The position numbers were made by a program, and so were the translations under genes. Below the pieces are notes generated by a model. That model saw only the letters and a program-made list of their open reading frames with translations, was not told where the DNA came from and ran no database searches. Source: Betaproteobacteria bacterium (GTDB lineage Bacteria; Pseudomonadota; Gammaproteobacteria; Burkholderiales; Burkholderiaceae_C). From it: DNA of 7,522 bases. Positions 1 to 6,368 of the stretch are shown here, one piece after another. The stretch's first letter is position 1. Each line of letters begins with the position of its first letter. Where the stretch lies: contig RFWA01000112.1 in NCBI GenBank assembly GCA_009922295.1, positions 1-7,522 of the forward strand, read 5' to 3'.

Positions 1-736
1 TGGCTTCCACCTCGGCCGGGTCTTCTTCATCGAGGTCGCGGTAAGCCACGATCTCAGGATGGCGGAACAGGGCATTGGCGTCAAAGTTGAACTTGGCGTC
101 CAGTGCCTTGATGTTGCCATTGCCTTCCAAGATCAGCGGGTTGATCTCGACCAGGGAGGCGTCGGTCTCCATGTAGACCTTGTACAGCTTTTGCAGCACA
201 TCCACCGCCTGTGCGGTCGAGGCGGCTGGCACACCCATGCCGTCGGCCAGGGTCTTGGCCTGTGCGTCGGTCAGGCCGGCGGCGGGGTCCACGATGGCCT
301 TGATGATTTTTTCTGGCGTGGCGTGGGCCACTTCTTCAATGTCCATGCCGCCCTCAGACGACGCCATGAAGGCCACGCGCTGGGTGGCGCGGTCGGTCAC
401 GGCAGACACGTAATACTCTTTTTTGATGTCGGCGCCGTCTTCAATCAGCAAGCGCCGCACTTTTTGGCCGTCCGGCCCGGTCTGGTGCGTGACCAGTTGC
501 ATGCCCAGGATCTCGCTGGCGAGTTGCTTGACCTCGTCGATCGAACGGGCCAGCTTCACACCGCCGCCTTTGCCACGGCCACCGGCGTGGATCTGCGCCT
601 TGACCACCCACACGGGGCCGCCCAGTTTTTGAGCGGCTTCGACCGCCTCTTGAACGGTAAAGGCAGGAATGCCCCTGGGCACCGGTACGCCAAATTGGCG
701 CAAGATGTCCTTGCCTTGGTACTCGTGAATCTTCAT
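1..736 (-). CDS. sucC: Succinyl-CoA synthetase (ADP-forming) beta subunit, 3' end outside window
   Basis: This is the beta subunit of succinyl-CoA synthetase, which with SucD interconverts succinyl-CoA and succinate with ATP/ADP in the cytoplasmic TCA cycle. Reading leftward from ATG at 736, 245 codons are visible out of roughly 386-388 usual for the family. The protein opens MKIHEYQGKDIL, the classic SucC start, and continues into the ATP-grasp fold. Lys46 is followed by the glycine-rich stretch AGGRGKGGG at 51-59, and EINP holds Asn199 with Asp213 in LDAKFNFD. These last two match the Mg2+-binding Asn199 and Asp213 of the E. coli enzyme. The C-terminal CoA-ligase domain, and probably sucD, lie beyond the left edge. 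A GAGAGA stretch (741-746, minus sense) four bases before the ATG is a modest ribosome binding site. The frame is intact and the identity is secure. Confidence 0.97.
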   Translation of the reverse strand, partial: MKIHEYQGKDILRQFGVPVPRGIPAFTVQEAVEAAQKLGGPVWVVKAQIHAGGRGKGGGVKLARSIDEVKQLASEILGMQLVTHQTGPDGQKVRRLLIEDGADIKKEYYVSAVTDRATQRVAFMASSEGGMDIEEVAHATPEKIIKAIVDPAAGLTDAQAKTLADGMGVPAASTAQAVDVLQKLYKVYMETDASLVEINPLILEGNGNIKALDAKFNFDANALFRHPEIVAYRDLDEEDPAEVEA

Positions 737-803
737 GAGGTCTCTCGCAGGAATAGATGGTTTTCTTCCCCGCCGCCAAACTGCTGGTAACTGCGGCAGG
801 CAC

Positions 804-831
804 TTCTCAACACAGCCTTGGAATGTATCAT
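804..831 (+). promoter_or_regulatory. Possible sigma-70 promoter for argC
   Basis: TATCAT at 826-831 matches five of six bases of the -10 consensus. TTCTCA at 804-809 matches four of six of the -35, with a 16-bp spacer. This would start transcription near 838 and leave a leader of about 60 nt before argC. It is weak evidence from hexamer matching only. I found no convincing promoter for the divergent sucC in the same 162-bp spacer (737-898), and no ARG-box-like operator that I could defend. Confidence 0.3.
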
Positions 832-887
832 GCTGCAATGCACCAAACTTTAGCCAGTCTTACAGGGCCCTCACCGGCTCACTGAAC

Positions 888-892
888 GGGAG
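888..892 (+). promoter_or_regulatory. Ribosome binding site of argC
   Basis: GGGAG lies six bases before the ATG at 899. It fixes that codon as the argC start, in agreement with the family's usual N-terminus, which places the nucleotide-binding GEAGTTG motif just after a short first strand. Confidence 0.65.
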
Positions 893-898
893 CTCAGC

Positions 899-1834
899 AT
901 GCACAAAATCTTCATTGACGGCGAAGCCGGCACCACCGGCCTGCAAATTCGGGAACGGCTCCAAGGCATGGCCGGCATTGAGCTGGTGAGCATTGCCCCA
1001 GAGTTGCGCAAGGACGCTGCCGCCAAGCGCGCGCTGATGGCCGAGGTGGACCTGGTAGTGCTCTGCCTGCATGACCAGGCCGCTATTGAATCAGTAGCAA
1101 TGATTGACGATGCAGCAAGGTCCAGTGGCCAATTGGGGCCCAAGATCATCGACGCCTCCACGGCGTACCGAACTGCGCCGGACTGGGTCTATGGCTTTCC
1201 TGAGCTGCATCGCGACCAAAGCGCTCGGGTGGCGCAGGCGCGGCGGGTGAGCAACCCGGGCTGCTATCCCACTGGCGCCATTGCATTGATACGGCCATTG
1301 GTAGACGCCGGCCTGCTGCCTGTCGACTACCCGATCAGCCTACCTGCCGTCACTGGCTACTCGGGCGGTGGGCGAGCCATGATCGAAGCCCACGAATCAG
1401 GGGTGGCGCCGCCGTTTGAGCTGTATGGCCTGGGCCTGAAACACAAGCATCTGCCGGAGATCATGCGGTACACCGGTCTTACCCGCCGCCCTATTTTCAT
1501 GCCTGCAGTGGGCAGTTTCAGGCAGGGCATGCTGGTCCAGTTGCCGCTGCACCTGGATTTGTTGCCCGGCCAACCCAGCGCCAAAGACTTGCACGACGCC
1601 CTGACCCGCCATTACGCCGGCAGCGAGTGGGTCAGCGTGGAAGCCACCAACCCCGACCAGAAACTGGACCCTCTGGCACTAGCGGACACCAACCGCATGG
1701 AATTGCGGGTGTTTGCCAACACCGGACCGGATGATGAATTCAGGCACGCCGTGCTGGTGGCCCGGCTCGACAACCTGGGCAAAGGCGCCAGCGGCGCTGC
1801 GGTGCAAAACATGCGCCTGATGTTGGGCTTGTAA
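899..1834 (+). CDS. argC: N-acetyl-gamma-glutamyl-phosphate reductase, type 2
   Basis: ArgC reduces N-acetyl-glutamyl phosphate with NADPH to N-acetylglutamate semialdehyde, the third step of arginine biosynthesis, in the cytoplasm. The 311-residue protein begins MHKIFIDGEAGTTGLQI, whose GEAGTTG loop (8-14) is the NADP-binding turn. The catalytic cysteine is Cys122 in SNPGCYPTG (118-126). GYSGGGR (153-159) and KHKHLPEI (181-188) carry substrate-binding residues and the probable catalytic histidine. The length near 310 and the GEAGTTGLQI start are those of the shorter 'type 2' ArgC subfamily, known from alphaproteobacteria such as Caulobacter and Agrobacterium. The E. coli-type enzyme is about 334-345 residues. 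No other arg gene is next to it: sucC is divergent and recX convergent, so it is probably transcribed alone. The stop codon is 37 bp from the end of recX. Confidence 0.95.
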   Translation: MHKIFIDGEAGTTGLQIRERLQGMAGIELVSIAPELRKDAAAKRALMAEVDLVVLCLHDQAAIESVAMIDDAARSSGQLGPKIIDASTAYRTAPDWVYGFPELHRDQSARVAQARRVSNPGCYPTGAIALIRPLVDAGLLPVDYPISLPAVTGYSGGGRAMIEAHESGVAPPFELYGLGLKHKHLPEIMRYTGLTRRPIFMPAVGSFRQGMLVQLPLHLDLLPGQPSAKDLHDALTRHYAGSEWVSVEATNPDQKLDPLALADTNRMELRVFANTGPDDEFRHAVLVARLDNLGKGASGAAVQNMRLMLGL

Positions 1835-1849
1835 GGCTGTGCACAGGAG

Positions 1850-1863
1850 GCCGCGCTGGCGGC
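1850..1863. other. Small GC hairpin between the convergent argC and recX ends
   Basis: The 37-bp gap 1835-1871 contains GCCGC-GCTG-GCGGC, a perfect 5-bp stem with a 4-base loop. It has no T-run on either strand, so it is not a good intrinsic terminator. It may slow polymerase or assist Rho, but could equally be chance in GC-rich DNA. Confidence 0.25.
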
Positions 1864-1871
1864 GCGTCGGC

Positions 1872-2351
1872 TCAGTCGTCCCGCTCTGCGTCTATGTCCA
1901 TGTCTTGGGCCAAGCGGCCTGAGACCACGCGCCGAATCGTCTCAGTGGCAAAACCCCGCGTGGCCAAAAAACGCATTTGACGCGCAGCGGCCTGCGTGTC
2001 AGCCGGCGGCGCACCGAACTTCTTGCGCCACACCGCCAAGGCCCGCTCCGCCTCGCTACCCTGCATTTGGGCCAGCGCTGCGCTAACCAAGTCTGGGTCA
2101 AGACCCTTGCCCTGCAACTCCAGGCGCAACCGGGCGCCGCCCAATTTACCGGCGCGTCGGTGCAGCACCGACTCGATCACACGCTGCTCGCTGATGAAGC
2201 CTTTGGCCTGCAGTGCATCCAGCGCCTGGGCCAGGCTGCCGGGCACTTCCTCAAAACTGGCCAACTTGCGCTCCAGCTCAGCACGTGAATACTCACGGCC
2301 ACTGAGCAAGCGCAGCGCCCGGCCTTTGAGCGAAGGCTGGCTGGCAGCCAT
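1872..2351 (-). CDS. recX: Regulatory protein RecX (RecA modulator)
   Basis: RecX binds RecA filaments and usually limits their growth and recombinase activity. This 159-residue protein is in the normal family range. It shows the all-helical RecX repeats: SLKGRALRLLSGREYSRAELERKL at about 7-30 is the characteristic first repeat. GFISEQRVIESVLHRRAGKLGGARLRLELQGKGLDPDLV (51-89) is the second. A third, with RKKFG and MRFLATRGF, spans about 100-145. It lies 75 bp downstream of recA on the same strand, the classical arrangement, so it is probably expressed by read-through past the recA hairpin. I chose ATG at 2351 because the conserved part starts a few residues later. An in-frame ATG at 2384 would add 11 poorly family-like residues (MHHGCRGGPRL). 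Neither start has a good Shine-Dalgarno sequence, so the exact start is uncertain. Confidence 0.93.
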   Translation of the reverse strand: MAASQPSLKGRALRLLSGREYSRAELERKLASFEEVPGSLAQALDALQAKGFISEQRVIESVLHRRAGKLGGARLRLELQGKGLDPDLVSAALAQMQGSEAERALAVWRKKFGAPPADTQAAARQMRFLATRGFATETIRRVVSGRLAQDMDIDAERDD

Positions 2352-2406
2352 CAGTCTTGGGCCACCGCGGCACCCATGATGCACATGCTATAAATTAAAG
2401 AGCAAT

Positions 2407-2426
2407 AAAAGCCCGACTGGTATGGG

Positions 2427-2441
<15 letters not shown>
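2407..2441 (-). terminator. Hairpin with T-run across the recA stop codon, before recX
   Basis: In minus sense, AAAAGCC (2439-2433) and ACT (2432-2430) pair with AGT (2418-2416) and GGCTTTT (2413-2407). This gives a 10-bp stem with a 2-base bulge (2415-2414) and an 11-base loop that contains most of the recA stop codon (2429-2427). The right arm ends in four T residues followed by ATTG, as in an intrinsic terminator. A smaller alternative stem, AGCCC/GGGCT (2428-2424 with 2414-2410), precedes the same T-run. By analogy with E. coli, where an intrinsic terminator separates recA and recX and only some transcripts read through, this would keep RecX well below RecA. The fold is seen in the sequence; its effect is inferred. 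Confidence 0.6.
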
Positions 2442-3509
<1,068 letters not shown>

Positions 3510-3517
3510 GAAAATTT

Positions 3518-3523
3518 CTCCTT
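3518..3523 (-). promoter_or_regulatory. Strong ribosome binding site of recA
   Basis: AAGGAG in minus sense lies eight to nine bases before the ATG at 3509. It is a near-perfect Shine-Dalgarno sequence, fitting the high level of RecA synthesis, and it decides the start codon. Confidence 0.85.
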
Positions 3524-3554
3524 GAATATCAATCTGTTAGGGGGGCATCGCACT

Positions 3555-3570
3555 CTGGTGTTAACAACAG
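3555..3570. promoter_or_regulatory. Candidate LexA (SOS) box 2 of recA
   Basis: CTGTTGTTAACACCAG in minus sense fits the CTG-N10-CAG pattern of gamma- and betaproteobacterial LexA sites, with a full CTGT left half and CCAG in place of ACAG. It lies one base beyond the first box and downstream of the predicted transcription start, so a bound repressor would sit in the leader. The inner GTTAAC is itself palindromic. The match is seen in sequence; binding is inferred. Confidence 0.55.
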
Positions 3571-3571
3571 G

Positions 3572-3587
3572 CTGGATGCTTGAACAG
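3572..3587. promoter_or_regulatory. Candidate LexA (SOS) box 1 of recA
   Basis: CTGTTCAAGCATCCAG in minus sense fits CTG-N10-CAG and is preceded by TA, giving the consensus TACTGT half-site. It shares TACTGT, the central AGCAT and the final CAG with the E. coli recA operator as I remember it (TACTGTATGAGCATACAGTA). It abuts or overlaps the predicted -10 hexamer by one to two bases, in the position expected for LexA repression of recA. Confidence 0.75.
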
Positions 3588-3588
3588 T

Positions 3589-3618
3589 AGTTTAAGCCCT
3601 TCGGTTTAAATCTGTAAA
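3589..3618 (-). promoter_or_regulatory. Candidate sigma-70 promoter of recA
   Basis: In minus sense TTTACA (3618-3613) is a five-of-six -35 hexamer and TAAACT (3594-3589) a four-of-six -10, with an 18-bp spacer. Transcription would start near 3582, inside the first SOS box, leaving a leader of about 70 nt. A rival -35, TTGACT at 3634-3629, has only a poor -10 partner (ATTTAA) 17 bp on. The arrangement makes sense for LexA control, but the start site is predicted. Confidence 0.5.
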
Positions 3619-3629
3619 CAGTTTTTTTA

Positions 3630-3652
3630 GTCAATTTGGTTTACCATTTGAC
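3630..3652. promoter_or_regulatory. Inverted repeat abutting the marR start, possible MarR operator
   Basis: GTCAA (3630-3634) and TTGAC (3648-3652) are a perfect inverted pair separated by 13 bases. Inside them is a second palindrome, TGGT-TT-ACCA (3637-3646), whose centre is offset by half a base. The element ends directly at the marR ATG. MarR-family proteins commonly bind dyads of this size in their own promoter region, so autoregulation is a reasonable inference. The repeat also covers the alternative recA -35 TTGACT and could therefore affect both divergent genes. Confidence 0.4.
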
Positions 3653-4126
3653 ATGGATGACACACCCCCGCAGACCAGCTGGCGCCAAGCCCACCTCGGC
3701 CACTGGATGAACCTGGCGCTGCGCCGCTTCGACACCCGGGTGCTGCAGCTGATGGCGAGCAATGTGCATATGCCGCTGGCGCTGGCCAACCTGGCGGCGC
3801 GCGGCCGTTTGAGCGCTTCGCACATCCATGTCACCCGGCATCTGGCCTTGGAGGGCTCGCGCCTGACCGTGCTGGCCCAGCGCGCCGGCATGAGCAAGCA
3901 AGCCATGGGCAAGCTGGTCGACCAATGCCTGGCCTGGGGCCTCGTGCTTAGGGAGCCTGACCCCAGAGATGCCCGCGCACGACGAATCCGGTTCACCCCC
4001 ACCGGACTGGCTTGGCTGCTGGCCATGCAGCAATCGGTGGCGCAGGCCGAGGCGGAGTTACGCCAAGCGATTGGCCCGGAGGTAGCAACCGTGATCGCCA
4101 TCGGGCTGGAAGCCTACGCCGCCTGA
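3653..4126 (+). CDS. MarR-family winged-helix transcriptional regulator
   Basis: This 157-residue protein is a probable dimeric DNA-binding repressor of the MarR family, which is typically controlled by small ligands or oxidation. The winged helix lies in the middle: the helix-turn-helix is about 70-96 (LTVLAQRAGMSKQAMGKLVDQCLAWGLV, recognition helix from Ser81). The wing (about 101-115, EPDPRDARARRIRFT) shows the family's D-x-R-x-R pattern. Flanking helices (about 12-50 and 118-155) would form the dimer interface. The only cysteine is Cys92, in the recognition-helix region. It is divergent from recA, with 143 bp between the two start codons. A 103-bp gap separates it from the response regulator downstream, which may have its own promoter. 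No Shine-Dalgarno sequence precedes ATG 3653; a dyad occupies that place. The regulated genes and ligand cannot be named from the sequence. Confidence 0.87.
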   Translation: MDDTPPQTSWRQAHLGHWMNLALRRFDTRVLQLMASNVHMPLALANLAARGRLSASHIHVTRHLALEGSRLTVLAQRAGMSKQAMGKLVDQCLAWGLVLREPDPRDARARRIRFTPTGLAWLLAMQQSVAQAEAELRQAIGPEVATVIAIGLEAYAA

Positions 4127-4171
4127 GCATCGCGTGCCCGAGAATCTGTCATCGCTGACGGCGCGCCGGCC

Positions 4172-4177
4172 TAGAAT
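4172..4177 (+). promoter_or_regulatory. Possible -10 element before the two-component operon
   Basis: TAGAAT at 4172-4177 matches five of six bases of the -10 consensus and lies about 50 bp before the response-regulator start. I see no good -35 at 16-18 bp: CTGTCA at 4146-4151 is 20 bp away. The promoter would need an activator or be weak, or the genes may be read through from marR. Confidence 0.3.
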
Positions 4178-4218
4178 GACCCTGCATCACGATGCCCGGG
4201 CAAGGCCGCGCAACAACC

Positions 4219-4224
4219 AGGAGA
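4219..4224 (+). promoter_or_regulatory. Ribosome binding site of the response regulator
   Basis: AGGAGA lies five bases before ATG 4230. It selects that codon over an in-frame GTG at 4134, whose extra 32 residues have no family resemblance. Confidence 0.8.
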
Positions 4225-4229
4225 CAGAC

Positions 4230-4904
4230 ATGCGAATTCTGATTGCGGAAGATGACCAGGTGTTGGCGGATGGCCTGCTGCGCAGTCTGCGCAGCTCGGG
4301 CGCTGCGGTCGACCACGTGGCCAGTGGCAGCGAGGCTGATGCCGCCCTGATGACGAACACCGAATTTGACCTGCTGATCCTGGACCTGGGCCTGCCGAAG
4401 ATGCACGGCCTGGAGGTGCTGAAAAAATTGCGCGCTCGTGGCTCCTCGCTGCCCGTGCTGATTCTGACGGCTACCGACAGCGTGGAGGAACGAGTACGGG
4501 GACTCGATTACGGTGCTGACGATTACATGGCCAAGCCGTTTAGCCTGCAAGAGCTCGAAGCCCGGGTCCGGGCCCTGAGCCGGCGCGGCATGGGCACCGC
4601 CAGCAGCACCATCAAACATGGCCCCCTGATTTACGACCAGTCCGGCCGGGTAGCCACCATCGACGGCGTCATGGTCGAACTCTCCGCACGGGAGCTGGGC
4701 TTGCTCGAAGTCTTGCTTCAGCGCGCGGGACGCCTGGTGAGCAAGGATCAACTGGTGGAGCGCCTGTGTGAATGGGGCGAAGAGGTCAGCAACAACGCCA
4801 TCGAAGTCTACATCCACCGGCTGCGCAAGAAAATCGAAAAAGGGCCGATCCGTATCGCCACAGTGCGCGGGCTGGGTTACTGCCTGGAGAAGATTCCTGG
4901 CTAA
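4230..4904 (+). CDS. OmpR/PhoB-family response regulator (TctD/QseB-like)
   Basis: This is the DNA-binding output protein of a two-component system and is 224 residues long, the normal size. The receiver domain (1-115) has the acidic pair Asp8/Asp9 and the phospho-acceptor Asp52 in LLILDLGLP. It also has the switch Thr80 in LILTA and the conserved Lys102 in AKPF. The C-terminal winged helix (about 130-222) carries LSARELGLLEVLL, the recognition region NNAIEVYIHRLRKKI (188-202) and the hairpin VRGLGYCL (212-219). ATG 4230 is chosen because MRILIAEDD is the standard receiver opening and a good ribosome binding site precedes it. The histidine kinase starts 18 bp downstream of its stop, so the two form an operon. 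The sequence style is that of the TctD/QseB/PmrA branch, but the target genes are unknown, so I give no gene symbol. Confidence 0.95.
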   Translation: MRILIAEDDQVLADGLLRSLRSSGAAVDHVASGSEADAALMTNTEFDLLILDLGLPKMHGLEVLKKLRARGSSLPVLILTATDSVEERVRGLDYGADDYMAKPFSLQELEARVRALSRRGMGTASSTIKHGPLIYDQSGRVATIDGVMVELSARELGLLEVLLQRAGRLVSKDQLVERLCEWGEEVSNNAIEVYIHRLRKKIEKGPIRIATVRGLGYCLEKIPG

Positions 4905-4922
4905 GCACGCCGCAGGTCGCGC

Positions 4923-6365
4923 GTGAGCATCTTTCGGCGCGAACAACGCTCCTTGTTCGGGGAAATCCTGGACTGGATGCTCACGCCCCTGTTACTGCTG
5001 TGGCCGATCAGTCTGGTCTTGACATGGTTGGTCGCCCAGGGCATCGCCGGCAAACCCTTTGACAGAGCGCTGGAATACAACGCGGGCGCACTGGCGCAAC
5101 TGGTGAGCGTCAATAACAACAAGGTGCAATTCAGCCTGCCGCTGCCGGCGCGCGAGCTGCTGCGGGCCGACGACTCGGACACCGTGTATTACCAGGTGCT
5201 GGGTGCCAACGGTGAATACCTGAGCGGCGAGCGGACCTTGCCGCTGCCCCCAGATGATGAAAAAGCGGTGCCCGGCGAGGTTCGCATCCGCGACGACGAG
5301 ATCCGCGGCGTGGCGATCAAGGTCGCCTACACCTGGGTCAAGGTGGCGCTGCCGGGCGCACGCCCGGCGCTGGTTCAGGTGGCCGAGACGCTGGAGAAGC
5401 GCTCGGTGCTGGCCACCGAGATCGTCAAGGGGGTGATGCTCCCGCAATTTGTGATTTTGCCCATCGCGGTGCTGCTGGTCTGGCTGGCGCTGGTGCAGGC
5501 GATCAAGCCCCTGAACATGCTGGAGGAACGCATCCGGGCCCGCAAACCCGACGACCTCAGCCCGATCGATGCGCAGGCCGCACCCCTGGAGGTGGCACCG
5601 CTGGTGGACTCGGTGAACGACCTGCTGCTGCGCCTGAAGGACTCGATTGCCACACAGAAGCGTTTTCTGGCCGATGCGGCGCACCAGCTTAAAACCCCGT
5701 TGGCAGGCTTGCGCATGCAAGCCGATCTGGCGCAGCGCGAAGGTGCCGATGCCGACGAACTCAAACAATCGCTGCGCCAGATTGGCCGCTCCAGCGTTCG
5801 CGCTACCCATACCGTGAACCAGTTGCTGGCGCTGGCGCGGGCCGAGAGCAGTGGATCGGCGATGCCCCGCCAGACCTGTGATTTGGCGGAACTGACCATG
5901 TCGGTGGTGCGGGATTGTGTGCCCCGCGCCATCGAAAAACAGATTGACCTCGGCTACGAGGGCACTGAACCGGGAGCGCCCGGCGGCCAGATGGAGGGCA
6001 ACCCCACCCTGCTGAAGGAATTGGTGCGTAATCTGCTTGACAACGCCATCAACTACACCCCCTCCAGCGCCCAGCAGCCGGCGGTGATCACGGCCCGAGT
6101 GTTGAGCGACCCAACCCAAGGCAGGCTGGTGCTGCAGGTGGAGGATTCTGGCCCCGGCGTGCCCCTGGCCGAGCGCGAGCTGGTGTTTCAGCCGTTCTAC
6201 CGGGCCTTGGGCACCGAGGCCGATGGATCCGGTCTGGGCCTGCCCATCGTGCTGGAAATCGCCCAGCAGCACAACGCCACCGTCGACCTGGGTGAAACCC
6301 GGCCCGGCCAAGCCGCCCCGGGCGCCCGGTTCACCGTGCGTTTTTTGTCGGGCACGCGCGTCTGA
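4923..6365 (+). CDS. Sensor histidine kinase, TctE/QseC-like
   Basis: This inner-membrane sensor kinase is the likely partner of the response regulator just upstream. In 480 residues it shows a first membrane helix (about 18-40) and a periplasmic domain (about 41-171) resembling the two-component sensor kinase N-terminal domain of TctE/QseC. A second helix (about 172-194) follows, then a HAMP-like linker (about 195-243). The H-box FLADAAHQLKTPLAGLR (248-264) has phospho-accepting His254. The ATPase domain has an N-box around LVRNLLDNAINYTP (367-380, Asn370 and Asn374), a G1 box DSGPG (408-412), an F-box region FQPFYR (422-427) and a G2 box GSGLGLPIV (435-443). All key residues are present. 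Translation probably starts at GTG 4923, with only a weak AGG-containing site upstream. The ligand is unknown; TctE homologues sense tricarboxylates, but no tct transporter gene is visible here. Confidence 0.94.
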   Translation: MSIFRREQRSLFGEILDWMLTPLLLLWPISLVLTWLVAQGIAGKPFDRALEYNAGALAQLVSVNNNKVQFSLPLPARELLRADDSDTVYYQVLGANGEYLSGERTLPLPPDDEKAVPGEVRIRDDEIRGVAIKVAYTWVKVALPGARPALVQVAETLEKRSVLATEIVKGVMLPQFVILPIAVLLVWLALVQAIKPLNMLEERIRARKPDDLSPIDAQAAPLEVAPLVDSVNDLLLRLKDSIATQKRFLADAAHQLKTPLAGLRMQADLAQREGADADELKQSLRQIGRSSVRATHTVNQLLALARAESSGSAMPRQTCDLAELTMSVVRDCVPRAIEKQIDLGYEGTEPGAPGGQMEGNPTLLKELVRNLLDNAINYTPSSAQQPAVITARVLSDPTQGRLVLQVEDSGPGVPLAERELVFQPFYRALGTEADGSGLGLPIVLEIAQQHNATVDLGETRPGQAAPGARFTVRFLSGTRV

Positions 6366-6368
6366 AAC

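Noticed and set aside
59..790. A 243-codon open frame on the plus strand over sucC
   Set aside because: It is the reverse-strand shadow of sucC, whose identity and Mg2+-binding residues are clear.
1850..1863. Bidirectional intrinsic terminator between argC and recX
   Set aside because: The stem is only five base pairs and no T-run follows on either strand, so it is listed only as a weak hairpin.
3612..3621. CTGTAAACAG as a third LexA box
   Set aside because: The half-sites are two bases apart instead of eight, so a LexA dimer of the usual geometry would not fit. It is better explained as part of the recA -35 region or another dyad.
4134..4229. GTG 4134 as the start of the response regulator
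   Set aside because: The additional 32 residues are not receiver-like, and AGGAGA directly precedes ATG 4230, where the conserved MRILIAEDD begins.
4992..6311. A 439-codon open frame on the minus strand antisense to the histidine kinase
   Set aside because: The kinase on the plus strand has every expected motif. The antisense product is a low-complexity His/Gln/Gly-rich sequence typical of a shadow frame.
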